Shown here one piece after another: positions 56,489-64,000 of a DNA stretch of 64,000 nucleotides. Below the pieces are notes generated by a model. It did no database searches, was not told the origin of the DNA, and saw nothing but the letters and a program-made list of their open reading frames with translations. The stretch is from Filomicrobium sp. GTDB taxonomy: Bacteria; Pseudomonadota; Alphaproteobacteria; Rhizobiales; Hyphomicrobiaceae. Location: the NCBI GenBank assembly GCA_017792465.1, contig CP051234.1:162606-226605 (forward strand), read 5' to 3'. Within the stretch, counting starts at the first letter, position 1. Each line of letters opens with the position of its first letter. The position numbers and the translations under genes were made by a program.

Positions 56489-57034
56489 GTCACTCATGAA
56501 GAACGCCATGTGGAAGTTCTTCTCCAGCCACAGATCGGGTTGCGAGAGTGCAGTTGCACTCAGTGCGACTTGGTCATTTTCATTCTTTAATTCGAGGCAA
56601 AATAATCCATTCCCAAATGATTGAAAACCAGTTGACCGGTTGGCGACGAACGACTCTTTGTGTTCCGAAAATGTCAGGCAGTAGTAACTTCCCTCAATCG
56701 GCGTTTTTCTATTCATCTTAAGAAGTTGGACCTTGGCTAGCTGATTGCTTCCTAGGTCATGCTGCATGAAAATTTCGGCGACAGCTTCGCTGACGATCCA
56801 CCAGCCATCAGCCATAAAGATATCTGGTCTTTTTTTGTTGTCCTGGCTGATCTTTGAATAGAATGTTTTTGGAAGTTCATCTGCGCTCACAGGGCTCCCC
56901 GACTTGGTGCGTCTCAGAATTTCCAAGCCTCGTTTTTTATCTTCTTCGATAATATCAACGCTGAATTGCCGTCGTCTCGTCGAATCCATCGGTGCAGCGC
57001 TAACCCAGGCAATTGGTTTGGTCGCTTCAGTCAT
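56408..57034 (-). CDS. DUF1629/Imm11-like immunity protein
   Basis: A 208-residue soluble protein starting at the ATG at 57034; a GTG one codon upstream is also possible. The layout is that of DUF1629/Imm11: DGWWIVSEAVAEIFMQHDLG, IEGSYYCLTFSEHK, then the C-terminal FFMSDRLATALKQAKLTRFF. It is AT-richer than the chromosome. Its ATG overlaps by one base the stop of the short upstream frame at 57034-57102 (TGATG), as in toxin-immunity pairs. Its 3' end lies in repeat copy 2 and is copied as a remnant at 55221-55301. Confidence 0.55.
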   Translation of the reverse strand: MTEATKPIAWVSAAPMDSTRRRQFSVDIIEEDKKRGLEILRRTKSGSPVSADELPKTFYSKISQDNKKRPDIFMADGWWIVSEAVAEIFMQHDLGSNQLAKVQLLKMNRKTPIEGSYYCLTFSEHKESFVANRSTGFQSFGNGLFCLELKNENDQVALSATALSQPDLWLEKNFHMAFFMSDRLATALKQAKLTRFFSLYRCRILGAE

Positions 57035-57102
57035 CACAGAACCTTCACGGTCGAGTCTTCGGGTGTTGGGCAGAGGTCGTGGACGTCGAAATCAATAGAA
57101 CC
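57034..57102 (-). other. Possible tail of a lost toxin gene, copy B
   Basis: An open frame of 22 codons and a stop (GSIDFDVHDLCPTPEDST, then VKVL) directly coupled to the immunity-like gene by a TGATG overlap. It starts exactly at the border of the 137-bp element (57103) and shares GSIDF-E/D-VH with copy A. It may be the stub of a gene interrupted by the element. Confidence 0.35.
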
Positions 57103-57295
57103 TGTCATCCCGGCATTTATTGCCGGGATCCAGGGGGCGGCGCAACGCGAAGCTCGTTGGTGGGCGCGACGTTGGGGCAATCGTCTAACTCCAATCCCTA
57201 GACGAGATCTGGGTCCCAGGGACAAGCCCTGGGATGACACAAAGTGGATGCTTCAGCCATCACAGCAACTGCACCTTCTGGCCTTTGGTCGTTGA
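57079..57295. repeat. 217-bp direct repeat, copy B
   Basis: Second copy of 56094-56310, same length, few differences. On its left it borders the immunity-like gene and on its right ordinary spacer sequence. Confidence 0.9.
57103..57239. mobile_element. 137-bp palindromic (MITE-like) element, copy B
   Basis: Ends are exact inverted repeats: TGTCATCCC (57103-57111) and GGGATGACA (57231-57239). Hairpins at 57108-57115 with 57121-57128 and 57214-57221 with 57227-57234. Same length and structure as copy A. No target duplication is visible. Confidence 0.7.
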
Positions 57296-57342
57296 GTAGA
57301 GATATTGGACTTCGCGATTTCCGAGAAACACCCGCCGCCGTC

Positions 57343-57362
57343 ATCCCGCCGAAGGGCGGGAT
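57343..57362. repeat. Third GTCATCCC-type palindrome
   Basis: An 8-bp hairpin (57343-57350 with 57355-57362) within a GTCATCCC...GGGATCCA frame, like the left hairpin of the 137-bp elements but with another stem sequence. It is a lone member of the same palindromic family. Confidence 0.55.
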
Positions 57363-57525
57363 CCATCCACGTCGCAATTAGTGTCGATTGGGTCCAATTG
57401 AATTGAGCATGGACAGATCCCCGCCGTCATGGCGAAGCCATGCTTCGCATGGACGCGCGGATGACGAATGTTTTTATTCTTGCCGGACAAAGATCTCGCG
57501 TGGAACGCAACTTCTGCAGCCTCGC

Positions 57526-58269
57526 TCAATGCGCGCGCTGGCGGCTATCGAAGAGGTGGCCGGAGAGTTCTCGGCCTTTTTCCGATGACAGATAGAGTGC
57601 CAGGGCAGCGATGTCGGGCTCACCGATGAGGGCGGCTTCGCCGGGTTCCACGCCCGAGGCCGGTGCAATCGCGTTGATGCAGATGCCTTTGTCGGCCCAC
57701 TTGCCAGCTTCCTCGCGAACCATGGTGGCAAGCGTCATGCGGACGATTTCCATGAGGATCAGCTGTTCGGCGTTCTGCGGATCGGGGGCGCGGACGACGT
57801 GGAGAATGGTGCCGGGCGTTAGTGTCAGCTGCATGCGGTTGGCGTGGACGCGAGCGGCCAACATCGGCGCCAGCAGTTTCTCTGATACCAGACCTTCGAT
57901 GGCGTCCTGGCTTTCGCGGCCGGCGAGGTCGGCGGGGTGAATTTCAATCAGGTTGATGACGGTTTCCAATCCGCCGAACGCCTTCTGGGCCGGGCCCTGG
58001 GCAAACGCGACGGCGTCCTGATCGTCTTCGATGTCGTCGGTGGTGAAGAGTTTCAGATCGCCGGCCGACTGGGCGAGAATCGCGGAGATTTCGTCGACTT
58101 CGGTGGAGCTTTCAGCGGCGCGGATGACGAGGCGGGTCGAGCGCTCTGCAAAGGCGCGGGCGATATCGACGCCGCAGGTGCTCGTGAGGCCTGACAGGAG
58201 GACGCGCGACTGGGTGAGTTCGGGGTAAACTGCGGCCGAACGCAACTCTTCGACTATGCTCATCAACAT
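57526..58269 (-). CDS. Degenerate short-chain dehydrogenase-like protein
   Basis: A 247-residue protein with the SDR fold but without catalytic marks. The glycine motif is decayed (SGLTSTCGVDIARAF instead of TGxxxGxG), the Y-x-x-x-K pair is missing where expected, yet ICINAIAPASGVEP and the end DIAALALYLSSEKGRELSG fit SDR C-termini. It is therefore likely non-catalytic or works on another principle. AGGAGG lies eleven bases before the ATG at 58269; MLM gives another start two codons later. Confidence 0.7.
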   Translation of the reverse strand: MLMSIVEELRSAAVYPELTQSRVLLSGLTSTCGVDIARAFAERSTRLVIRAAESSTEVDEISAILAQSAGDLKLFTTDDIEDDQDAVAFAQGPAQKAFGGLETVINLIEIHPADLAGRESQDAIEGLVSEKLLAPMLAARVHANRMQLTLTPGTILHVVRAPDPQNAEQLILMEIVRMTLATMVREEAGKWADKGICINAIAPASGVEPGEAALIGEPDIAALALYLSSEKGRELSGHLFDSRQRAH

Positions 58270-58574
58270 TGGGCTTGCTTCCTCCTTAAACGCCGGACCA
58301 ACAAGGACGCCCGGTGGCGACTATACCACGACGATTCGCCTAACGAGATATAAATGCGCTTGCGATTCGGGATGCCGGGGGGCTCAGAGATGGCAGCAAT
58401 GCGGCAACCCCCAGGTTTGGTGCTTTGGGGTGAGGCGGGCTGTTCGACCCTTGCGGCTTATCGGGTTGGAAGCCTAAGTAATTGTTCAAGTTTGTTAATA
58501 AGTGTGGTGCCCGGCGGGCGATCCATTGCTGCAATTGAGATCGTGCCGGGCGGCCAAGACACAAGGGTTATGCC
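58270..58574. other. 305-base divergent spacer
   Basis: Separates the SDR-like gene from the aminotransferase and must contain both promoters. No hairpin or regulator site recognised. Confidence 0.4.
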
Positions 58575-59909
58575 ATGACGGAAACGCGCACAGATGGGCG
58601 GCCGAATTCGCTCTCGGACTACTGGATGCCGTTTACGGCGAACCGCGCGTTTCAGCGCGCGCCGCGCATGATCACAGGCGCTCAAGGACTGCACTACATT
58701 AGCGAGGATGGGCGCAAGATCTTCGATGCGACGTCAGGGCTTTATTGCGTCAATGCTGGGCATTGCGACCCTCATATCGTGGCGGCAATCCAGAAGACGG
58801 CGGGCGAACTCGATTATGCTCCGGCATTTCAATTCGGGCACCCGAAGGCGTTCGAATTGGCGTCCCGGCTGGCGATGCTGGCGCCTGACGGTTTGGAACA
58901 TGTGTTTTTTGCCAGTTCGGGGAGCGAGGCCGTCGATACGGCGATGAAAATCGCGCTCGCCTATCACCGTGCGAACGGCGACGGCCAACGCGTTCGCTTT
59001 ATCGGTCGCGAGCGCGGGTATCACGGGGTTGGGTTCGGCGGCATGTCCGTCGGGGGCATTCCCGGGAACCGCAAAGCGTTCGGGCAGCTCCTTCCGGGCG
59101 TCGACCATCTGGCGACGACTTATAACCGCGAGCGGCAGGCGTTTTCGGTTGGCGAACCAGATTGGGGTGAAGAGCTTGCCGACGAGCTGGAGCGGATCAT
59201 CGCCTTGCACGATGCCTCCAACATCGCTGCGGTGATTGTCGAGCCGGTTGCCGGGTCGACCGGGTGCATCGCGCCGCCCAAAGGCTATTTGCAGCGTCTG
59301 GCAGCGATTGCGGCCAAGCACGGGGTCTTGCTGATTTTCGATGAGGTGATCACGGCGTTCGGGCGGTTGGGTCATGCGTTCGCGGCTGAACGCTATGGGG
59401 TGCAGCCCAACCTGATTGCTTTTGCCAAAGGGCTGACGAACGGGGCCGTGCCGATGTCGGGCGTGCTCGTCGAGGACAAGATTTATCGGGCCTTCATGCA
59501 GGGGCCGGAGCAATTGCCGGAATTCTATCACGGCTACACCTATTCGGCGCATCCATTGGCGGTTACGGCAGCGCTTGCGACGCTTGATGTATACCGCGAA
59601 AAGCAGCTGTTCGCGCGGGCTGCGGAGAACGAAGCGGGCTTCGCCGATGCGATGATGGGGTTGCGCGAAGCTCGCCACGTCGTCGATATCCGGCCGGTCG
59701 GTTTGATGTGCGGGATCGATCTTCAGTCACGCGATGGAAGTTTCGGCGCGCGCGGATACGAGGTCATGGTGCGGGCCTTCAACGAGTATGATCTTTATGT
59801 TCGCGTCGGCGGGGATACGCTGGTGATCGCGCCGCCGCTTATTGCTTCGCTTGAGGATATCCAAGACCTGGCCGGGCGATTGCGCCGCGTGTTGGACCAA
59901 ATCGATTAG
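58575..59909 (+). CDS. Omega-aminotransferase, beta-alanine--pyruvate type (class III)
   Basis: A 444-residue class III PLP aminotransferase. PLP lysine K285 lies in LIAFAKGLTNGAVPMSGV; D256 in IFDEVITAFGR contacts the pyridine ring; FASSGSEAVDTAMK binds the phosphate. The N-terminal YWMPFTANRAFQRAPRMI is typical of beta-alanine--pyruvate aminotransferases, which transfer amino groups of omega-amino acids and amines to pyruvate. The exact amine donor cannot be told from sequence. Confidence 0.88.
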   Translation: MTETRTDGRPNSLSDYWMPFTANRAFQRAPRMITGAQGLHYISEDGRKIFDATSGLYCVNAGHCDPHIVAAIQKTAGELDYAPAFQFGHPKAFELASRLAMLAPDGLEHVFFASSGSEAVDTAMKIALAYHRANGDGQRVRFIGRERGYHGVGFGGMSVGGIPGNRKAFGQLLPGVDHLATTYNRERQAFSVGEPDWGEELADELERIIALHDASNIAAVIVEPVAGSTGCIAPPKGYLQRLAAIAAKHGVLLIFDEVITAFGRLGHAFAAERYGVQPNLIAFAKGLTNGAVPMSGVLVEDKIYRAFMQGPEQLPEFYHGYTYSAHPLAVTAALATLDVYREKQLFARAAENEAGFADAMMGLREARHVVDIRPVGLMCGIDLQSRDGSFGARGYEVMVRAFNEYDLYVRVGGDTLVIAPPLIASLEDIQDLAGRLRRVLDQID

Positions 59910-60108
59910 AAACACCCGAATCTCGGTGCGGACACGCCACACCTTGTTTCAAGCTTGCCGCGCGCCAGGCGCAAACATGGTGACATCTTGCTTGCGCGCG
60001 TTGCCTTCGTTTTCCCCTCGGTCGACTCTTGAGGAAATGCGATTCGCTTGAGTCGCAGGTGTATTTACTCAGGTCGGCGCATGTTGTGGGGGCGATGTTT
60101 TGGAATTC

Positions 60109-61929
60109 ATGATCGGTGAAGAGGCGGTTGCCGCCGGTGTCGGGGCCGGTGCGGTCGCCGCAGAAAGCAAGAAACCGCGTCGCAAACCGGCCGCGGTGGC
60201 TTCAGGGCCGAAATCGGTTCCGTTTTCTTTGCGCATCACCGCGGAAGCCGTCAGCATTATCGCAATGGCGCTGACGACCCTTGCGCTGGGAACCGCTCTT
60301 CATATGCATGCCGGGTTCGCGCCGTGGTCGGCCATTGCGACGTCGGTTGCGGCCTATATCGTTATGCTCGGGTTGCACGCGTTCATTCCGCGGCACTACA
60401 CGTTGGAGGCCGATAGCGGGGCAGAAAAAGAGGTGCGTCGTTCGCCGCCGCAGCCTGGTTTGATGCCGTCGGCGGGTTCAGCGGGCGAAGTGGAAATTGG
60501 ACCGTTCGGGGGAGCTCAGCCGGTGCCGCGCCGGGTTGACTGCCCGACGGTCGGGGCAATCCGAACTGAACGTGTCGGGGCTGCGATTGGGGAAGGCGCG
60601 CCGAAGGGTCCGCTGCCGCCGCAGTGGCCGGGTGATGATCTGGCCGAGGATCCGCATTTGTCGCGATCGGGTCCGGTCTTGCCATCACGCCAGCCGCTGC
60701 CGGGGCGCCCATCGGGTCCACCGCCAACTGCGCCGGTTCAGCGCGCAACGCCGCATCACACGCAGATCGGTCAGAAGCCGGGTGGCGAGCGTGCGCCGCA
60801 GGCGGCTGGCTCGCTTGGTGACATGCGCCGGCCACCCGCTCAACCGGTTCCGCCAGCCGTCAAGCGTGACGTCGAATTGCGTGCCCCATCGCGGGGGCCG
60901 CGCGAGGAAGACGTGGAGATGATCCAGGGGTTGATCAAGAAGCTCGCCGATGAGGTCAACGCTGCCAGCGCAGAGCGGCCACAAACGCCCGAAGCGGCTG
61001 CGGCTGTGGCTGAGCGGGCTGCAAGTCAGTCGGTCGAGGCGCTGAATAAGATGGCCGGATCCATGCGCGAGCAGGAACTGCGCGCTGAAACGATCGCGTC
61101 TCAGCGCAAGGCGCCGACGCAGCCGGTTGGGGATGTTTCGGAATCCGGCCGGCCCGTCGCCGTCAATGCCAAGTTGTCTTCGCTGGCTGAAGCTTTGACG
61201 ATGGGTCGCGTTGAAGTTTTGCTAGACCCGATCGTTGATTTTCATGCGCACCGTCCGCGGCACTTCGAGGTCTTCATTCGTCTGCGGGATGCGTCCGGCA
61301 AGGTCATCGATTCCACGAACAGCGCCCGCGAGCTTGCCAGCACCGGCATGCTGCCGCGGCTGGACGCGACGAAGGTTTCGCATGCCTCAGCAGTGGCGAT
61401 GCGGTTTGAAGGGCGAACGAGTGCTCTTTTCTCGGACGTGACGGGCGAAGCTCTGCGCGCCAATTCGTTCCTCGATGGCGTCGCGCAGGCTTATGAGCAA
61501 CGCAATAGCTTTGCCGGCCAGCTGATCATGACGTTCTCGCAGGCCGATGTCCGTCGCTTCGGGCTGGCTGAATGGGGTGCGCTGAGGGATTTCCGTTCGC
61601 TCGGGTTCCGCTATTGCATCGCTGGCGTTAGCGATCTCGACATGGACTTCGAAGATTTGCGCGAGAAGGGCTTCGAGTTCATCAAGCTCGATGCGGACGT
61701 GTTCTTGGAAGGGCTGCCGGCGGGCAATGACATGTTCATCCCGGCCGCCGATATCTGCAAGTTCTTCGCGGAGCTGCGCTTCGGTGTGATCGTTGGTCGT
61801 ATCGAAGATGAGCAGGTGGCTGCCAAGATCTTCGGGTTCGGCGTCTTGCTTGGTCAGGGCACTCTGTTTGGCGGGCCTAAGAGCGTCAAGCGCGAGGTCT
61901 TCGCCTCGAACGGCGGCGCTGCGGCTTAG
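60109..61929 (+). CDS. Membrane protein with degenerate EAL domain
   Basis: A 606-residue protein. A basic N-terminus is followed by two membrane helices (about 45-65 and 72-92), a Pro-rich cytoplasmic linker with a helical segment (about 265-330) and a C-terminal domain of EAL type (about 355-600). Where active EAL phosphodiesterases have E-A/V-L and downstream metal-binding residues, this one reads VEVLLDPIVDF and HFEVFIRLRD, and the last part is FGVLLGQGTLFGGP. Key catalytic acids appear lost, so it probably binds c-di-GMP or a partner without hydrolysis. The ATG at 60109 is chosen over a TTG three codons earlier. Confidence 0.7.
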   Translation: MIGEEAVAAGVGAGAVAAESKKPRRKPAAVASGPKSVPFSLRITAEAVSIIAMALTTLALGTALHMHAGFAPWSAIATSVAAYIVMLGLHAFIPRHYTLEADSGAEKEVRRSPPQPGLMPSAGSAGEVEIGPFGGAQPVPRRVDCPTVGAIRTERVGAAIGEGAPKGPLPPQWPGDDLAEDPHLSRSGPVLPSRQPLPGRPSGPPPTAPVQRATPHHTQIGQKPGGERAPQAAGSLGDMRRPPAQPVPPAVKRDVELRAPSRGPREEDVEMIQGLIKKLADEVNAASAERPQTPEAAAAVAERAASQSVEALNKMAGSMREQELRAETIASQRKAPTQPVGDVSESGRPVAVNAKLSSLAEALTMGRVEVLLDPIVDFHAHRPRHFEVFIRLRDASGKVIDSTNSARELASTGMLPRLDATKVSHASAVAMRFEGRTSALFSDVTGEALRANSFLDGVAQAYEQRNSFAGQLIMTFSQADVRRFGLAEWGALRDFRSLGFRYCIAGVSDLDMDFEDLREKGFEFIKLDADVFLEGLPAGNDMFIPAADICKFFAELRFGVIVGRIEDEQVAAKIFGFGVLLGQGTLFGGPKSVKREVFASNGGAAA

Positions 61930-62207
61930 ACTTTTCTTGTCTCACGCGCCAAAGGCGCTCCGACGGGCGGTGCGCACTTGTGCCAACATGCGGCAAGCCG
62001 ATGTTGGGCTACTCGCCCGTCGCCCCTTGGGCCCTGGCACGGCGCGCGTTCGATGGTGCTCCGCTAAGGAGCGCCTTTGCCGAGGGACGCGCGCTTTCTC
62101 TGCGCGGCTCAATGATAGGCGTCAGCGTCACACCTCTTATGGAGCACTGGTCTCGATCAGCGTCTCGCGCTATGGCACGGGGAGCTTCTCCCGCAATTGC
62201 CGCTTTT

Positions 62208-63083
62208 ATGGATCTCATGCCCGATAGCATTCCTGTCATTCGCTCAATCGCTCCTTTGGCTCCGACGACGGACGCCTGGCTCGTCGACATCTGGGGTGTC
62301 ATGCACAACGGAGTGACGCCGTTTGCTGGGGCTGGTGATGCCTGCGCGCGTTTTCGCGAAGACGGGGGGACGGTTCTGCTTCTCTCCAACTCGCCGCGAC
62401 CCGGACCGGGGGTGAAAGCGCAGCTCGATCAGATTGGCGTGCGGGCCGACGCCTATGACGCCATTCTTTCGTCCGGCGATGCGACGCGGGAGTTGATCCG
62501 CGAATATACGGGGCGGTCGGTGTTTCATCTTGGACCGAGCCGGGATCTGCCGATCTTCGCAGGCATCGATGTGTCGAGCGTTGGACCGGAACCGCACGAT
62601 GGAGCTGAGGCGATCGTCTGTACGGGATTGTTCGACGATACGCGGGAGACGCCGGCGGACTACGAGATGATGCTTCGACAGTTTGCTGACCGCGACGTGC
62701 CAATGATTTGCGCCAACCCGGATATCAAGGTCGAGCGTGGCAATCAGGTGATCTATTGCGGTGGGGCGCTGGCGCAGGCTTATGCGCAGATCGGCGGGCA
62801 GGTTCAGCTTGCCGGCAAGCCCTATGCACCGATCTATCAGATGGCGTTCGACAAGCTCGCCGAACTCAGAGGCAAAGCGGTGGCGAAGTCGCGGGCTCTG
62901 GCGATCGGCGATGGGGTCAATACCGATATCGCAGGAGCGATCGATGCTGGCGTGCGTGCGGTCTATGTCGCCAGCCGAGTCCATATGGGTGACAGTGCCG
63001 CGCTTGATGCGGAAGTGCTTGATGGGCTGTTTTCCGACCGCGAACGGCGCCCGGTTGCAGCGATGGCGGAGCTTGCCTGGTAA
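62208..63083 (+). CDS. HAD superfamily hydrolase, TIGR01459 type
   Basis: A 291-residue HAD-IIA (NagD-like) protein. The nucleophile motif is AWLVDIWGVMHNG, in which the usual second Asp of D-x-D is replaced (DIW), a trait of the TIGR01459 group. LLSNSPRPG is motif II, and GKPYAPIYQMAFDKL, with RALAIGDGVNTDIAGAIDAG, motifs III and IV. Phosphatase activity is uncertain. The frame is open from 61980, but ATGs at 62208 or 62217 give the family length. In Rhizobiales it often neighbours ribF and ileS; they are not in this window. Confidence 0.85.
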   Translation: MDLMPDSIPVIRSIAPLAPTTDAWLVDIWGVMHNGVTPFAGAGDACARFREDGGTVLLLSNSPRPGPGVKAQLDQIGVRADAYDAILSSGDATRELIREYTGRSVFHLGPSRDLPIFAGIDVSSVGPEPHDGAEAIVCTGLFDDTRETPADYEMMLRQFADRDVPMICANPDIKVERGNQVIYCGGALAQAYAQIGGQVQLAGKPYAPIYQMAFDKLAELRGKAVAKSRALAIGDGVNTDIAGAIDAGVRAVYVASRVHMGDSAALDAEVLDGLFSDRERRPVAAMAELAW

Positions 63084-63145
63084 GGTGGTTGACGACCCGA
63101 GCGGGGCGGCATTGCTACTGGCGCGTCTCGGGGATGACTGGTTGA

Positions 63146-63562
63146 CTACGCGGCCGAGCACATCGCGCGAAGCTCTGCGGCGAACGCTAGCGTTTGTTCT
63201 TCCGAGATCGGCGAGTCGGGTTCGGGCAGCGGCACGTCTCCCCAACGCGTATCGGGGAAGGCGATGCCATTCCACGTCGGCGGTTTTTGATAGCGCGGGA
63301 TGGCGTGCACATGAACTTGCGGCCAGACGTTGCCAAGCTGGACGTAATTGAACCGATCCGGTGCGAAGGCTTTGCCAATCAGCTCTTCGTATTCAACGAG
63401 GCACACCCTGAGGTCGCTCCACTCTTCCTGCGATAGCGACGCAAGTGAACCCTCGCATTTCCGGCGCAACGTGAATTGCACGCGTCCCAAATAGCATTGG
63501 TTGGGAAAGGCGCTCCAGGTCCAACCGTCGGTCTGTTTGATGATGAGTTCTTGAGCGACCAT
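63146..63562 (-). CDS. HIT family protein
   Basis: A 138-residue histidine-triad-like protein. The motif reads QVHVHAIPRY, which has the H-x-H pattern of the nucleotide-hydrolase loop, preceded by FAPDRFNYVQLGN. The third histidine of the classic H-x-H-x-H-x-x is not seen, which is common in divergent HIT proteins. They act on nucleotide or phospho-substrates. It is convergent with the HAD gene. Confidence 0.75.
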   Translation of the reverse strand: MVAQELIIKQTDGWTWSAFPNQCYLGRVQFTLRRKCEGSLASLSQEEWSDLRVCLVEYEELIGKAFAPDRFNYVQLGNVWPQVHVHAIPRYQKPPTWNGIAFPDTRWGDVPLPEPDSPISEEQTLAFAAELRAMCSAA

Positions 63563-63616
63563 CAGTTTTGTTTCTGTCGGTTTTTGCAGTCCCGGAGCAT
63601 CACCGTACCGTACCGT

Positions 63617-64000
63617 TTAGATCCGGCTCAGTAGCTCGGCCTTCTTGGTTTCGAATTCGCTATCGCTGATAATACCCTTCTGGCGCAGATCGGACAGGCG
63701 TTCGAGCGTGGCGAAGACGTCGCTTTGGTCGGCCGGTGCGGTTGGCGCCATCGTGTCGTACGGCATGGGCTGCTGTGGTTGTTCGATTGGGGCAGGAGCC
63801 GGTTCAGGTGCCGGTGCCGGTGCTGGTTCAGGTGGGGCCTGATTTTGATCCTGGATCGGTGGCTGCTGATTGCTCGGCGAGACGATCGGCAGTTGCGAGA
63901 CGTAGACGGTGCCGTACTGGCTGGTGAAGGTGAGCGATTGATCGCCGCTTTGCTGCTGTGAGAAGCCGCTGATCATGTGATCGCCGATGTCATAAACGGT
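63617..64000 (-). CDS. SHOCT domain protein (5' end outside the window)
   Basis: The frame is open to the window edge (the visible part begins TVYDIGDH before the first ATG at 63976), so the gene is partial. At least 127 residues are visible: a Gln-rich start, a long Pro/Ala/Glu linker (about 35-80) and a C-terminal SHOCT domain with DVFATLERLSDLRQKGIISD and FETKKAELLSRI. SHOCT domains are short oligomerisation modules. Confidence 0.8.
   Translation of the reverse strand, partial: TVYDIGDHMISGFSQQQSGDQSLTFTSQYGTVYVSQLPIVSPSNQQPPIQDQNQAPPEPAPAPAPEPAPAPIEQPQQPMPYDTMAPTAPADQSDVFATLERLSDLRQKGIISDSEFETKKAELLSRI

Noticed and set aside
57296..57525. Search for a toxin gene upstream of the immunity array
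   Set aside because: Only palindromic repeats and no open frame of useful length are present; no toxin is encoded here.
62244..63275. 343-codon antisense frame over the HAD gene
   Set aside because: Composition of a shadow frame (Arg/His-rich), overlapping two better-supported genes.

Overview
The window is a chromosomal segment of an alphaproteobacterium, most likely a Hyphomicrobiales (Rhizobiales) member close to Hyphomicrobium. The base composition is GC-rich. The content fits: an iscR-led suf operon, an aap-type general amino-acid ABC transporter, Usg, DUF1285, a TIGR01459 HAD protein, two bactofilins, and groESL preceded by a CIRCE element. No tRNA, rRNA, CRISPR array or transposase gene was recognised. 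The taxonomic call is an inference from gene content only.

Layout. 1-5.5 kb: chromate transporter ChrA, small secreted and membrane proteins, a bactofilin and an OsmC-type protein. 5.5-14.3 kb (minus strand): a zinc phospholipase C-like protein fused to a helix-hairpin-helix tail, then a four-gene MoxR locus (MoxR ATPase, DUF58, a BatA/DUF4159 protein, and a membrane protein with an amidotransferase-like fold). 14.4-18.2 kb: DUF1285, Usg, MarC, a 57-residue exported protein, a lipoprotein and a GNAT acetyltransferase. 18.3-22.7 kb: amino-acid ABC transporter in the order ATPase, binding protein, permease, permease. 22.8-32.7 kb: an FAD oxidoreductase, a second bactofilin, a Bcp peroxiredoxin, a giant AsmA/DUF3971-type protein, tyrS, anmK and an alpha/beta hydrolase.

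32.8-41.2 kb is the iron-sulfur operon: iscR, an IscS-type desulfurase, sufB, two unknown genes, sufC, sufD, sufS and sufT. The region before iscR holds a promoter with an IscR-like site and a near-perfect Irr (ICE) box, so the operon probably answers to both Fe-S status and iron/haem. 41.5-54.4 kb is mostly housekeeping: an SDR, small membrane proteins, an aspartate aminotransferase, RecQ, a stand-alone FMN glutamate-synthase domain protein, groESL with CIRCE and a heat-shock-like promoter, and a DUF4142 protein.

54.5-57.5 kb is the one clearly accessory region. Behind a Crp/Fnr regulator lie two AT-richer genes resembling DUF1629/Imm11 immunity proteins, the 26-codon tail of a third, a duplicated 5' end of the crp gene, and two interleaved direct-repeat families (187 bp and 217 bp). 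Each 217-bp repeat carries a 137-bp element with inverted ends and two 8-bp hairpins. It reads as a decaying, recombining immunity-gene array. The window closes (57.5-64 kb) with a degenerate SDR, an omega-aminotransferase, a membrane protein with a degenerate EAL domain, a HAD hydrolase, a HIT protein and a SHOCT protein cut by the window edge.
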